64,000 nucleotides of DNA from Amyelois transitella (GCF_032362555.1 NC_083516.1:1885001-1949000), one strand, 5' to 3'; shown: positions 12,447 through 45,890, counted from the stretch's first letter. Notes: generated by a model not told the origin, from the sequence alone. Numbers and translations are program-made.

Positions 12447-13115
12447 ATGAGTCTACAGTGGACAATAATTGCGGCGTTTCTATACGCAGAGATTGCGGTA
12501 GTACTCCTTTTGGCTTTGCCGATTGCGAGCCCTACGAGATGGCAGAAGTTCTTCAAGTCGAAGTTTCTAGCTTACGTAAGTAATCAAGCGACTATTTACT
12601 TCATGGTGCTGGTCGGTGTGTTGATATTATGTCTGCTGGATGCTATTCGTGAGATGCAAAAGTATTCAAGCATCGAGGCCACAGATCACCAGCATTTGGA
12701 TGCGGAAATGCAAGGAAACATGCGCTTGTTCCGTGCCCAGCGTAATTTCTACATTTCTGGTTTCGCATTGTTCCTTCTTATTGTGATTCGTCGGATGGTG
12801 CAGATGATTTCCGAGCTGGCGACGTTGTTGGCCCAGTGCGAAGCGAATTTCAGACAAGCGCAAAGCGCTACCGTTGCCGCCAAGTCATTGATTAGTCAAC
12901 AAGGTGCTGGAGATGAAAAAGCCAAAAAGGAGGTTGATGAACTCAAGAGCAAAATTGAATTGTTGGAAAAAGAGTTGATTAGAGAAAAGAAGGATAAGGA
13001 AGCAGTTAAATCTCAAGCTGAAAGTCTGAACAAGGAGTATGACCGCCTCGCTGAAGAGCACAGCAAGTTGCAGAAGAAAATAACTGTTGCTGGTGGGGAC
13101 AAGAAAGATGAATAA
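12447..13115 (+). CDS. BCAP31: B-cell receptor-associated protein 31 (BAP31), ER chaperone
   Basis: Integral ER membrane protein that sorts and exports membrane proteins and tethers apoptosis regulators in vertebrates. One uninterrupted frame of 222 codons (246 in human). It begins MSLQWTIIAAFLYAEIAVVL, the BAP31 signature. Three hydrophobic segments lie at about residues 5-26, 47-67 and 101-115, with the family RWQKFFKS loop (31-38) between the first two and RNFYISGF before the third. Residues about 155-212 form a charged coiled coil. The C-terminus KKDE is a KKXX dilysine COPI retrieval signal, as in orthologues. The ATG is preceded by GCGAGA and is the start of conserved sequence. No intron interrupts the frame. 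AATAAA overlaps the stop codon (from 13111) and another lies near 13453. Confidence 0.96.
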   Translation: MSLQWTIIAAFLYAEIAVVLLLALPIASPTRWQKFFKSKFLAYVSNQATIYFMVLVGVLILCLLDAIREMQKYSSIEATDHQHLDAEMQGNMRLFRAQRNFYISGFALFLLIVIRRMVQMISELATLLAQCEANFRQAQSATVAAKSLISQQGAGDEKAKKEVDELKSKIELLEKELIREKKDKEAVKSQAESLNKEYDRLAEEHSKLQKKITVAGGDKKDE

Positions 13116-13784
13116 AAGTTATGAAATATTTTATGTTCAAAAAAAGATAGTCACTGGCAATCAAGAATGGTTGTCATACTTTTATGATATTGGAGAATGC
13201 TTAGCTTACTCATCTAGCATTTCATGTAAACATTTAAAATCCTTGCATTTGAAATTTATGTACTTATCTATTTGGATATAATAATTAATTGTGTCAACAT
13301 CTTATCAATATTCACAAGCTAATAACATCAAATATGATAACAAACGGACCTCTTATTGAGTGTTTGTAGTGTATCCAAGGTTATGTGGTAATCATGGGTA
13401 TTTAAGTCCACATTTGTAAAGCTAATTACCTGCTATGGAGGCCTTAGATTATAATAAAATCTTTTTTTTGTCCAACTAATCACATTAGTGCTGTTATATT
13501 TATCTAAATATTTAATTTCTTAAGGCAAGCAAATATTCTTATACCATGTTTAGTGATAGAGTGAGGTCAGAGTATTCTGAATTATTAGACTGAGAGTGTT
13601 TTGTGAAGATTGTAAATTTTTATAGTAGTTACTACATTCAGATTTTTGCATCCAAAATTTTCATTCAATATTAATGTCTTGTTATAAAATCAAGCTTAAA
13701 AAAATAGTATACTTATTATATGTTATTGAAAATCAGTAGGTTTCATAATTACGAAAAAAGAGAATTTTCTCCTATAAAGGAAAG

Positions 13785-13856
13785 TGGGTGGGATTTGAAC
13801 CCAGTAATTTTGTTTTATATTTTTATTCTCAAAAACATCCACTATGGCTATATGTC
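13785..13856 (-). repeat. tRNA-like SINE relic
   Basis: Read on the minus strand, TAGCCATAGTGG matches an RNA polymerase III box A and GGTTCAAATCC matches box B about 40 nt later. The acceptor and T stems do not pair as a real tRNA would, so this is a decayed tRNA-derived element. Confidence 0.55.
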
Positions 13857-14821
13857 TATTGTCCTTCAATTGTTTTTTGTATAAGGCAAGTCTATGCAAA
13901 TCAAGCAGCCTCATGAGGCTCTTGCTGTGAAAAACAGATATCTTGAGTGATTAAGATTATTAGCATTAAGCTTGCTTGAATTAATAAGTTAATCAAGGAT
14001 TTTGAGAATTTATTTCCCGTTTCTCTCAACATCTTAGTTAACCATAAGTGAGAGAGGGATGATGACATATTCCTTTGTCAATGTTTGACCTGCCTCTATG
14101 ATAAGTGGATTGTATATTTCTCATTGTTACCTTGTTTGTGTCTTTGCACAGTAAACTACAAAACACTGCATTTGCTTCATTTTTTTTTATGATCTGCTGG
14201 CAAAACACCTTTTCTAAGAATCTAATTATAGATGTTAGATCACTGTTTGAGCTAGCAAAGATGAGTATAATTCAAGGACTCATTTCCCAAGTTGTTTGCC
14301 TATATCACTTTTTAATGTTCATTATATAGATTTGTAGGTATATTTTGTTCTTTAATAGCCCAATAACCAACCAAAATCACTTCTGAGTTACAAAGTTTAA
14401 AATTTATGAGATCTTTCGTCCAAGCTATGCAGATAAACATATGTTATTAATAGAATTTTATACCCGCAGCTTCGATTCTGTAGAAATCCCCGTGTTACTT
14501 CTGAAGGTCTAGTCTTATCTTTGTGCCTTCTTCAGAATTGATCCATTAGTTTTTTTAGTTTATTTGTTATAAACAAAATTACAAAAGATTATTCATACAC
14601 TTGAATAAAATGTGAAGAATCTTTTGACACTAAGGGAAATTACATCTTCAATAGGTATGGAGTGGAGTGAATTCTTGACAGTGATATAAATAAGTCTTAT
14701 TTTATCATACTTATTTATAATATACCTATGTTAAGTCTTTAAGAATGTCATTTGTCTTGTAATTTATTCATTACGTTGTTTATATATTCAACTTGTGTTT
14801 GGGTATGTGGGTAGGAGTATT

Positions 14822-15137
14822 CCTTGTTTACACGAACTTAGGGACTAAGCGCGTTGTTCTGAAAATGTGAGTTAGGAGGTAATGTTTCATTCTCAATGGT
14901 GTTGTTCAGAATCGAGCATTTTTGAAGTATTTTAAATGCTTTAGCATTATAGAAGTTGCGAGGGACGAGCTCACCATTTGAGTAATGTTCATAATGTTGA
15001 TAATTTGATTTGGTGAGCTGTGAGTTTTCATAAATGCCACCTAGCAATGAGTGAAGTGTTACAATCTAATAAATTTAAGTCATAGATTCGTTTTTGATAG
15101 TGTATGCAAAGAGAGAACTAAGTTCGTGTCAACAAGG
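14822..15137. mobile_element. 316-bp inverted-repeat element (MITE-like)
   Basis: The ends 14822-14841 and 15118-15137 are inverted repeats of 20 bp with one mismatch, core ACACGAACTTAG. The interior has no transposase. Length and structure fit a miniature inverted-repeat transposable element; no clear target-site duplication was found. Confidence 0.65.
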
Positions 15138-15347
15138 GTTTTCGGTTATGATTCTAACATTTAATTTTATACTTTGGCGGAGTGTTTAATATACTATGTT
15201 TGTATTTATATGTTGTTTTATTATTGACCTTGCAACATCAGCGGTCAGAGATTGATAAAAGATTTCTAATAACATATTTCCTTAATCTCACGTTCACGTT
15301 GGTAGCTTTTTTTGGCACGTGGTCCTAGGCGTAATCGGTGACCGACA

Positions 15348-15512
15348 TGATTCCAGTAGCACTGGAATGACCGTGCTGGACTGGAAAAGTTGACCGCCAA
15401 TCCAATTTTTGCACTGGATTGCTTACTGGATCCAGTGTATTCCAGTGACATAGTACTTTTTTCCAAATTCAATCCAGGGTTGGATTTTATCGCTGGACTG
15501 GAATAATGTATA
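15348..15512. repeat. Cluster of CCAGT/ACTGG motifs
   Basis: About eight copies of CCAGT or its reverse complement occur in about 160 bp, including the palindrome ATTCCAGTAGCACTGGAAT at 15350 and ACTGGATCCAGT near 15425. It may be a decayed foldback element or a cluster of protein sites; the sequence does not decide. Confidence 0.6.
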
Positions 15513-16034
15513 CCTTATCTGATATGGAATAGGCGATTTTGCAAAGTTGTGGAGGTCAGACGAGAGTCGCATCGTGTTTAAAACATGATTTACCCACAAG
15601 TAGTAGATATGTCACCAATAAGACTTAAATCCAAGTACGCCTACAGCTGGAAACTGGAGCGTGGAGAGTGAAAAGTCGAAGGGCGGACCCCGGGGCCGGA
15701 AACACTTCTGTGGAGGGTGCAACTGGGAACACGCAGAGATGAGAGAGAGCGTGAGGAGAAAGAGTGCAGATGGACCCTAGCACCTCCTCTAAAGGGTGCA
15801 ACCGGGAAAATTATTGAGATGAAAACGTTTTATTTTACAACGACCATGTTACTTTTTCTACTTATACATATCAGTGTTATCTCGATCACTGTTAAGTGAT
15901 TAAATTGATAACCCTGCACGTAGTGGTTAGGTACACTTAAATTAGGTCGTAGTAAAATTTCACATTATATATAGTCATACTTATGTAGGAAATTATGCAT
16001 CCATGATTTAGATTTAAGAGATCTATATTTGTAT

Positions 16035-16200
16035 ATTGACGTCCGATGAAAATGCTGCAGTGTAGTTTGTTCCGCCGCTTCTTCTACACATGCGCTTTGG
16101 AAGCGGTAGTAGTTATAATTAGATTTAAGTGATGTGACGTCAATAAGTGATACCTTTTATCCAACTTTGAAAATAAATCTATACTATTCTATTGTAAGAG
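16035..16200 (+). repeat. Family H copy
   Basis: Contains AATGCTGCAGTGTAGTTTG, the GCTTTGGAAGCGGTAGTAG core and the AATAAATCTATACTATTC end. Matches 56960-57085 (+), 61245-61450 (-) and a diverged copy at 31840-32100 (-). Probably the 3' end of a non-LTR retrotransposon or its SINE. Confidence 0.7.
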
Positions 16201-17221
16201 TACAGTAGGTACACATAATCGTGTGTTGGTACGTCGAGAGAATCATGGTACAACTTATTGGGTCTAGTGGGATAGACAGCTAAGGATATTCGTGAGGATA
16301 CATTCAGGATAAGTAGGTACTTAGGTAGGTATTACTCATTTTTATGGCTTTAATATATTATGTAGGTATATCAGATTTTTTTTATGTGTTCAGTTTAATA
16401 TTTAGAATATAGGATATCTTTAGAATATTAAACAAAGGCCAGGCTATTTTAAGAGTATAAAGGGGTCAGACCTTTCTTTTAAACAATAATTTCTTTATTT
16501 CTTTTGTCGATGAATTTTCATAAAACAGCTTATAAACTGAATAAAAAAATTTAGCTTTGATCTTGAGTATAAATATTTTAGGTCCATAGGTCCCACGCCT
16601 CTTTTCCTCGACCAGATAAAAATTTGAAAAGCGAAATCTGACTAGCGCCCGACTGTTGCCCGCGATTGTGTTCACCGTAATAGTATGTATTGCTTCTTAG
16701 AGGGGTGGGGGTAGAATTTATTATGTACTTAGGTAGGTACCAGTTTTTAAGTTGAACCAACCGTAACGTTTAGACGTTAGAAGGCTTAGGCCTTCAAATC
16801 GGAGAGATACCTGCTCTTTTTCGCATGATGCGAGTACAAACATACAGACAGACAGAATTTAGAATAAATCGATCAAGTACAGTCAATCAGTTACTATTTT
16901 ATTATCTGTATGGATTACGAAGTACCTATCATTTATAATATTTTAAGTTATTAAGATATTTTAAGGTAATAGACAAACATATGTCTATTTTGTGTAAAAA
17001 GTAGGTACCTAGGGGTTCAACAGGGAAGATACAAGATTAGGTAGAATTAAAACCTGATTTTTATGTTTATTTTTTATTAAAAAAAAAATTATGTAGGTAC
17101 CTATTTGTAACATTGAATTTTCAAATTAAGAAGATAACTAGGTAAGAATCAGATTTTTGTCCGGGTAGGCATTATGTATTTAGGTATTCTCCTATATTTA
17201 CGGATTATTTAGTAGAAGATG

Positions 17222-17312
17222 CGATGCAATTGCATGCAATTCGAACCAGTAGTTCCTGAGATTACCACGTTCAAACAAACAAACTCTTCAGCTTTATAAT
17301 ATAAGTATAGAT
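17222..17312 (+). repeat. Family D 3' fragment
   Basis: Matches the family D end: GAACCAGTAGTTCCTGAGATT, AAACAAACAAACTCTTCAGC and TATAATATAAGTATAGATT. It ends just before the poly(A) signal of the esterase. Confidence 0.75.
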
Positions 17313-17315
17313 TAT

Positions 17316-17321
17316 TTTATT
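17316..17321 (-). terminator. Likely poly(A) signal of the esterase
   Basis: Minus-strand AATAAA begins about 35 nt after the esterase stop codon (17356). The adjoining downstream DNA is a family D repeat end. Confidence 0.6.
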
Positions 17322-17355
17322 TCTTATTATGTGGGTAGAACACAGAGGTTGCAAT

Positions 17356-39087
<21,732 letters not shown>

Positions 39088-39359
39088 TTTAAAAATAGAA
39101 TTCGTTTCCAAACGCAGCGTGCGCCTGCGCCGCTCTCGGATAACTTACTGTCGCAGTTTGTTTGTTTCGGCCGGCCGGTTTTTATATAGATAAGTATATT
39201 TGTAATGTAGTTATGATGACAGATACTCGAACCTTCAATGATTATAGTTACTTAGATAAAAACTATTGTGAATATTTTTACCTTTGTACAACTTCGGTGT
39301 GAGTATATAATTACTATATACTTACAGTATTTTTAATTTTGCGATAAATATTTTTTTTT

Positions 39360-39847
39360 GTAGTTGGCGCTTAATACGTCGCTTTTTGTTTGTTGTGCTT
39401 TGTCGCTTTTTAATTATATAATTATATTCATGTAGGTTGACGGCCTCTGTGGCGCAGCGGTAGTACGCTTGTCTGTGACACCGGAGGTCCCGGGTTCAAA
39501 TCCCAGCCAGGGCTTGATGAGAAAATAACTTTTTCTGATTGACCTGGGTCTTGGATGTTTATCTATATAAGTATTTATTATAAAATATAGTATCGTTGAG
39601 TTAGTATCTCGTAACACAAGTCTCGAACTTACTTAACTCAATCAGTGTAATTTATCCCGTAAAATAATAATAAAAAAATAATAATAAATAATAATGTAGG
39701 TGGCGCTAAATACGTCGCTTTTTGTTTGTTGTGCTATGTCGCTTTTTAATTATATAATTATATTCATGTATGTAGGTGGCGCTAAATACGTCGCTTTTCG
39801 TATGTTGTGCTTTTTTTCGCTTTTTAATTATATAATTACACTCATAA
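39360..39847 (+). repeat. Three copies of a 75-bp unit, split by a SINE
   Basis: The unit GTAGGTGGCGCTAAATACG-TCGCTTTTTG-GTTGTGCTTTG-TAATTATATAATTA-TTCAT occurs at about 39360-39435, 39695-39768 and 39771-39847. The first and second are separated by the SINE 39438-39693. The array lies about 270 bp upstream of the esterase start codon. Confidence 0.85.
39438..39693 (+). mobile_element. Family B SINE inserted in the 75-bp array
   Basis: Full tRNA-like head (TGGCGCAGCGG, GGGTTCAAATCC) and body to TTTATCCCGTA, with an ATAATAATA tail. Flanked by the exact duplication ATGTAGGT (39430-39437 and 39694-39701), which belongs to the array unit. Confidence 0.9.
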
Positions 39848-41675
39848 TAATTACAAAACAAATAACGTAAAGTGATTTGTACGTATGGGAGAGTCTCGAC
39901 TGCCCAAGTGTCTAAATCAGGAGCTAATTATGTTAGACCCTAAATCAGGTTTGCGCCTGAAGGCACCGAGACAGTAAATGAATACTAATGTGCTTCTATT
40001 ACTTTGTCTTATTGTATTTATCTTATTACTGAAAATTGTAGCATATATGTCATTCTAATATATATGAGCTATGATTCTGTTTCATAAAAATCCGTTCATT
40101 AGATTTGCCAAAAAAAGAAAACAATTAAATAGTATACATACTCACCAACATTCGCAATACTATGATCACAAAGATTTAGCTAGCCCCAAAAGTAAGATCC
40201 TATGATAAAGTCTAGACAGACAGAGCTAAGTAGGTTACCCTACTAGTCTACCTAGTTTTGAAAAGACTGAAAGGCCACGTTCAGCTGTATGGCTTGATGA
40301 TGGAACTGAGATTCAAATTGTGACAGGTTGCTAGCCCATCTCCTACAATTAGAATCTCAGGTTAATTAGCCTTTCCTATATACGCCTTTTACGACAGTCG
40401 TCACATTCTAAAGTGTCAGGAATCAAACGGTGTCTGATATTTATGTATAATAAATTCCCAAGGGTCAAATTTCCGACCGAAGATATAGTTCACAGTAGTA
40501 GCCGGTTACATGAAATTGGCCGACATCCAAATTGCTGAGATACGAGGTGCAAACAAAACAGACACCTAAGCGATCTTCTGAACTACTGAACATTAATTTG
40601 TTTTGGTTATTTAAGACCTATTGTTGTATACGACTCTTGGTTACTTAGATGTTATAAAAACAAGTCAAATCAAAGCTTTGTTGCCTTTGGATTAAGTGAA
40701 AATCCTTCTTTAGCGGTTATATTGATCATCTTAATGACTATCTGTATGAAATCTGTTCAGCGGTTTCAACTTTGCCGTATATAGTTAGAAACAGATTAAA
40801 GATAATCCCGCGAAATTCCTTTGTTAATTCAATTATTCGTCGTCATCTCTGTACAGGTTGTGTGCCTCTCTGGAGAGACCGGGGCCCGTTCTGATCACGA
40901 TTCGGACCAAAGGCTTGGCATAATGCAGCGACATCTTTGCTCACGGCTCGAGACGAAATTATTTGTCAATAGAGCGTTGTCGTCGAGGGAAAATAGAAGG
41001 CATTTTACCGCGCGGTAGATCGTCAACGTCATTTATCTATATCATATATCGCCAGTCCATTAATCAGTGCAGTAGAATGACTTCGAACAGAGAAAAATTG
41101 CGAAGCAGTTTCGTCTGTCTCCTTCACTTTCATGACAGCATGACGACTACGACAAATCCGTCAAGATTGTATCGATGTAAAAAAAAATATCCCTTGGTAA
41201 GTCTAGGGAATATGATATTCCCGTGGGAATGGAAATACTGAATTATCTAATAATCTCCCAAAAAAAAAAAACAATCTATAGAATTTCAAACTTAATTAAC
41301 TAGAATTCATTGGACATTTTTCGGGAGAGGAATTTTTGTTCACAATTATAAAATGATGTCGTTCATAATTAAACTCTCCCTTACCCGACCGTTTATTTTT
41401 AGTTGCCAGGAAGCCGTCGTTCCCTTTTACCAATGATCAGAAATGGGAAAGATGTGCGCTATTTTTTATTTTTATATATTATACAGAAAAGGTAAGTCCT
41501 GTCAGTTATCTGTTGCAAAACATAAACAAAAAAGAAATCAAGTTTCAAACAAAGTTTTAAAATTGAGAATCAAAGAAACGAAAAGAAAACACATTACATT
41601 CTTACCTACTAACATAAAGTGTACAACTAAAACTAAAAACTAGGGAGAAACTGCAAAAATTTAGATTTATCATAT
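39848..41675. other. Gene-free stretch with a GC-rich island
   Basis: A minus-strand family A copy lies at about 40225-40440. The segment 40850-41170 is GC-richer and begins after an acceptor-like CTGTACAG; the plus frame there has no clear ATG start and no family match. It could be a UTR exon or promoter-like island; unassigned. Confidence 0.4.
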
Positions 41676-41679
41676 GAAC

Positions 41680-41955
41680 TAGCTGTGCCCGCAACTTCGT
41701 CCGCGTGGAATAGTTATTTTGGGCATCATTGAAGCCGCCCTCAAGATCGAATAATTTTCACCGTTTTTTTCACATTTTCCATTATTTCTTCGCTCCTTAT
41801 AGTTGCAGCGTGATGTTACTCGTATATAGCCTAAAGCTTTCCTTGATAAATTGTCTATTCAACGCAAAAAAATTTCAATTCGATCCAGTAGTTCCTGAGA
41901 TTAGCGCGTTCAAATAAACAAACTCTTCAGCTTTATAATATTAGTATAGATTAAA
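41680..41955 (+). repeat. Family D copy, full length
   Basis: TAGCTGTGCCCGCAACTTCG start through GTTGCAGCGTGATGTTAC to CTTTATAATATTAGTATAGAT. The near-inverse copy at 42420-42680 forms an inverted pair about 460 bp apart. Confidence 0.88.
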
Positions 41956-42419
41956 GAGTTCATAATGGCCCTTTTAAAGGCATTTTTATAATCATTGTTT
42001 CGCCTTACGTTTGCTTTGAAAGACATTGTTAATTAAAATTCTCAAACAGCCTTCTCTCCACTTTCTACCTTTAGTAGACCTACCCCCCTCGGACTCTCGG
42101 ATCTCTGAAGGAATCATGTTTGAAATGTTTGTGTTATAAGAACTGATCTTTCTTAATTTTTCATCTGTGACAACCTTTCTTTGACATCAGTTAGCAACGT
42201 GCGAGTTCGCGTGACCGTTCTGCCATTTCTCTGCAATTATTTCTAAACGACGTAAAGATATTGTTTTATCAAATTAATTGATAAAGGTTCAAAGGGCGAT
42301 GTACCTACTTGGTTAAATGAACATTGTTCCCACTGAAGGAAATTTTTGAGTACTCTCCGATTTATGTCAAGGTACGTTACTTTGGTCGGCAAACTTACGT
42401 TCGTCTTTTGAACGTTAAA

Positions 42420-42680
42420 TCTATATTAATATTATAAAGCTAAAGAGTTTGTTTGTTTGTTTGAACGCGCTAATCTCAGGAACTATTGGTACAAATTGAA
42501 AAATTATTTTTGTGTTGAATAGGCCATTTATTGGGGAAGGCTTTTAGGCTATATAACATCACGCTTCAACTATTAGGAGCGAAGAAATAATGGAAAATGT
42601 GAAAAAAAAACGGGAAAAATTATTCCCCCTTGAGGGCTTCAATGATGCCCAAAATAACTATTCAACGCGGACGGAGTTAT
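42420..42680 (-). repeat. Family D copy
   Basis: Starts ATCTATATTAATATTATAAAG and runs to TATTCAACGCGGACGGAGTT, the reverse complement of the family start. Confidence 0.88.
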
Positions 42681-42744
42681 GGATATCGTTAGAGACGACT
42701 ACTGGAATAAGGAACATATTAACAGAGCCACAAGAGTTACTAGA

Positions 42745-43797
42745 CTTAGGGTCAAAGGCATCGATGTCGTAAAAGGTGACTGAAGGAAAAGTTGCCCATC
42801 CATCTAGTGCAAGTTACCATGCTAGCCTAGTAAGTCTAAACATAGTGTGTGCCGTCTGGTTATCTTTCCCTGCATATTATAAAATCTTTCGAGGTAAAAT
42901 GCTTTTAAATTTGGGCTTCTTTTAGGCGATGGCTCTGTCTTCCTCGTAAAGAATTAAAACGTGATTATATTGTATATGCACTGTACTTTAATAGAGTGCT
43001 GTTTCATTTATACTCTTTTAAGGGTTTTCAAGATAGGTACCTACATCAAAATTAATTATTCAATTTGGCAAGAGCCTCGGGCAGGGCTCTGGGAAAATAC
43101 TGTTTTACGACATTGTAAATATTGCATTTATAATGGCCGTAAAGGGTTTTTGATATGTTGGCAAAGTAATTACGGGGCAATTATGATTATCTTTACATTA
43201 CTAAGTAGGATGTTACAATATTGTTTTTGTCTTTAATTAATATGTGGTTTATGACTGCTTGGAAGCTATATCGTTACTTGATGGATTTTAATCAACGGAT
43301 AGGGTAATAAATATGGGATTCTTCTATATCAAGATATGTGGTTTCCGGGTACTTTAGAATAGAACAACTCCAATTCTTTACCATGGCTTTTGTAAAAGGC
43401 GACTAAGGAAGAGGCTTATTAACTTAGGATCCTGCATTTAGGCGATGGGCCAGAAACCGTCACTATTTGAATCTCAATACCATCATTAAGCCATACAGCT
43501 GAACGTGGCCTATAAGTGGGATGGACGGGATAAAGACGACTTAGGCGCTTTATTTGGGCTAAATAGATAATTCATATAATCACGTTTACATCCCTTGTGG
43601 GATAGACAGAGCTAGCAGTCTTGGAAGAGTGATGAATTAAGATTCAAATAGTGACAGGTTGCTAGCCCATCGCCTAAAAGAAGAATTCCAAGTTTACCTA
43701 TAAGCCTGTCATTTAGTCGCCTTTTACGACATCCATGGGAACGAGATGTAGTGGTCGTATTCTTTTTTATATTGGTGCCGGGAACTTCACGGCACAT
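42745..43797. repeat. Three family A copies (+, +, -)
   Basis: Degenerate plus copy about 42745-42970, plus copy 43340-43520 (truncated before the tail) and minus copy 43565-43797 (ATAATCACGTTTACATCCC to GTGCCGGGAACTTCACGGCAC). The last two form a partial inverted pair. Confidence 0.7.
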
Positions 43798-43861
43798 AAA
43801 TGGAAAAAGACATGATTATTATGTTCCAAGTATGAATGTAATATTTTTAGTTAAAAGCGAC

Positions 43862-43964
43862 GGTGGTTGAATTGGTAAGTTGTCCGGTTAAAAAGCGTGT
43901 TACGCATAATATCACCGGTTCGAATCCCATTGAGGCCATGTAACAATGACTATTTTCAAAGTTA
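43862..43964 (+). repeat. tRNA-like SINE head, split by a mariner element
   Basis: GGTGGTTGAATTGGTAAG resembles box A and GGTTCGAATCC (43917) box B, followed by GGCCATGTAACAATGAC. The same tail occurs at 33825. The mariner-like element begins directly after, with TA duplicated; family G-like sequence resumes after 45640. Confidence 0.65.
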
Positions 43965-45637
43965 ATGTACGATCGCGTTCATATCTGCAGTCATAGTTTT
44001 AAAATTCTTACGGGTTAAAATAGCGTGCACTGTGGTTCCACTAGATACACACACACATGCATATTTAAAAAGAATAAATATTCCATCAAATGAATACGGT
44101 CTTTAATACCAATGATTACTAAGTAAAACAGTTTATTATTCTATGACATATAACATAACAAAACAGAAAGAGACGGTAATCAACGATGGCCGAACTGGGC
44201 CCGATAATTGTCGATCGAGATATCGTCGTCTCTCATTATTTGCATAAGATTTGCCTATAGAGGGAAGCCTGCGACTGCCAGACTTATGTCATTTCAATAA
44301 AGTTGAAAGTTTGTCTGCATACGACCCTAACATAGGTAGTGGTTCCTTTGAAAGTTATTGGGTAGCAATTTTATTACTTCGTGTGTGCAAGTGAGATCTC
44401 AAATATATTAGATAATCTCGCTTGCTCACACTCGCTTGTTCTAGTTACTAGCGGATTTCGAAGTTATTCAAGGAATTTTTGTCTATAAAAAAAAATTATT
44501 GTTACTGACAATTTTTAATGTTTCAAGGTGTCATTTGAACTAAGTAACTGACTGACTAATTAACTAATTGATATCTAAGAATTACAATACCCGTGTCTTC
44601 AAACACGGAAATCAGCAAGAAATATTAAACAAGAGGGAGCAAAATAAAACATTCAATAATTAAAATTAGTAAATTTTATTGAAACAGTTTACCTATAGTT
44701 TTGTTTACATATTGATGATTATATAAAGGTATACATACAGCATATTACACTTATTTACTTCTCATTTACTTATCTCCTGTTATTAAGGTTACAGCTTAAT
44801 TATTCGTTTTCATAAAGAAAAGATATTGAAGCTGTCCTTAAAATACTATCTAAGTAGTAGTTTTAATATAAACTGGCAGAACCTTTCACGCACTATATGG
44901 ACTCGATGCACAGGGTAGTTGTCTTGCACAAATGATATTGTTGGCATATCATCAATCGGATAAATACACCGCACAGTTGGTAACATGGGTTCTTCCAGCA
45001 CTTGCACATAATGAGCAGCTGTAGCGCGTCCTGCTATCCACACCTGTTCTCCAGGTCCAGCAGCTCTCATCCAGCCCCACATATTTACAGATATGCGTCC
45101 AGACTCCATATTTGGCACAATATTTTTTTCTTCATACCGAGTTGCATTTCTTCGCCATAAATGAAGCCTACCGTGTTGCGATGACGTAAACGAACTTTTC
45201 GTCCGTAAATATCGCTTTGTTCAAGTCAAAATCCAAATACTGCCGAGCTAATTCTAAATGGTTTTGCTTATTTATTTTGGATAAATACGGCTTTCTTGCT
45301 GGCTGTCTGTGGAATAGTCCCTCACGGTGCAAACTCGACGAACAGTAACCACTGATGTGTCGAACTGTTCCGCAAATGTTCAGGTCGGTATGAAGCCATT
45401 ATTTTCGTACTGTTCCACCATGGATCTCCGCTGTGTGGCGTGTCGCTGTGTTGATTAGCGGACGACGGCCGATGCGCGGTCGACTTTTTACACTACCCTC
45501 TTCTCGATTGCGCGCTACCCAACGCTTCACCGCTTGTTGTTTATTGTGTTATTTGTGTGAATGTGTGAGTGACAGCGGTGACTGCAAGCTATAAAGTTTT
45601 GCGAACTATGACTGCAATTATGAACGCGACCGTACAT
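43965..45637. mobile_element. mariner/Tc1-like transposon with TA duplications
   Basis: The ends ATGTACG-TCGCGTTCAT-TGCAGTCATAGTT are inverted repeats (left from 43965, right ending 45637, about 36 bp with few mismatches), flanked by TA on each side, the standard target of this superfamily. Length 1,673 bp, rather more than a simple mariner; the 44000-44640 part shows no transposase and may include extra sequence. The transposase remnant is on the minus strand. Confidence 0.88.
44846..45545 (-). pseudogene. Broken mariner/Tc1-like transposase
   Basis: Minus-strand fragments in several frames: VKRWVARNREEGSV (helix-turn-helix and linker part, near 45530), then the first catalytic Asp in IFTDEKFVYV (near 45220), then an intact frame 45118-44846 with NMWGWMRAAG and the second Asp in FVQDNYPVHRVHIV. 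Frameshifts and stops separate them and the third catalytic residue with its downstream segment is absent, so it cannot make active enzyme. Confidence 0.85.
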
Positions 45638-45659
45638 TAGTTTGATGACTAACCGATAC

Positions 45660-45890
45660 TCTTATGGTGGAGGAAAACATCGTGAGGAAACCTGCACATT
45701 CAGGCCATAAGATGTGTGACCATATGATCCAATACGGGTTGGGTTCCCCTGTTAAGGTTGCGGAGGTCAGACGGGGCTCGCTTCGTGTAAAAACCTGACC
45801 CACCCAAAGCAGGATACATGGTCAAGGGTTTACCCCGGGCTCCTCTCCAGAGTGGTGAGGATGCAACCGGGACTACTGCCATGAAGGAGA
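45660..45890 (+). repeat. Family G SINE-like copy, best preserved
   Basis: GAGGAAAACATCGTGAGGAA, CCTGCACATTCAGGC, GGGTTCCCCTGTTAAGGTTG, CGCTTCGTGTAAAAACCTGA, CTCTCCAGAGTGGTGAGGAT and GCAACCGGGACTACTGCCAT, in order. Used as the reference for the other family G calls. Confidence 0.75.

Larger units (their letters stand above)
13116..17315. other. Gene-free stretch downstream of BAP31
   Basis: Holds the BAP31 3' UTR (extent unknown), a tRNA-like SINE relic (13785-13856), an inverted-repeat element (14822-15137), a CCAGT/ACTGG cluster (15348-15512) and a family H copy (16035-16200). A GC-richer segment with two GGGTGCAAC-GGGAA motifs 80 bp apart (15712 and 15797) resembles a dispersed repeat. 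No further coding exon was recognised. Confidence 0.5.

Noticed and set aside
13785-13856. Functional tRNA gene
   Set aside because: Box A and box B are present, but acceptor and T stems do not pair; called a SINE relic. The heads at 21321, 29346, 30500, 39438, 43862 and 62545 were rejected as tRNA genes for the same reason or because SINE bodies follow.
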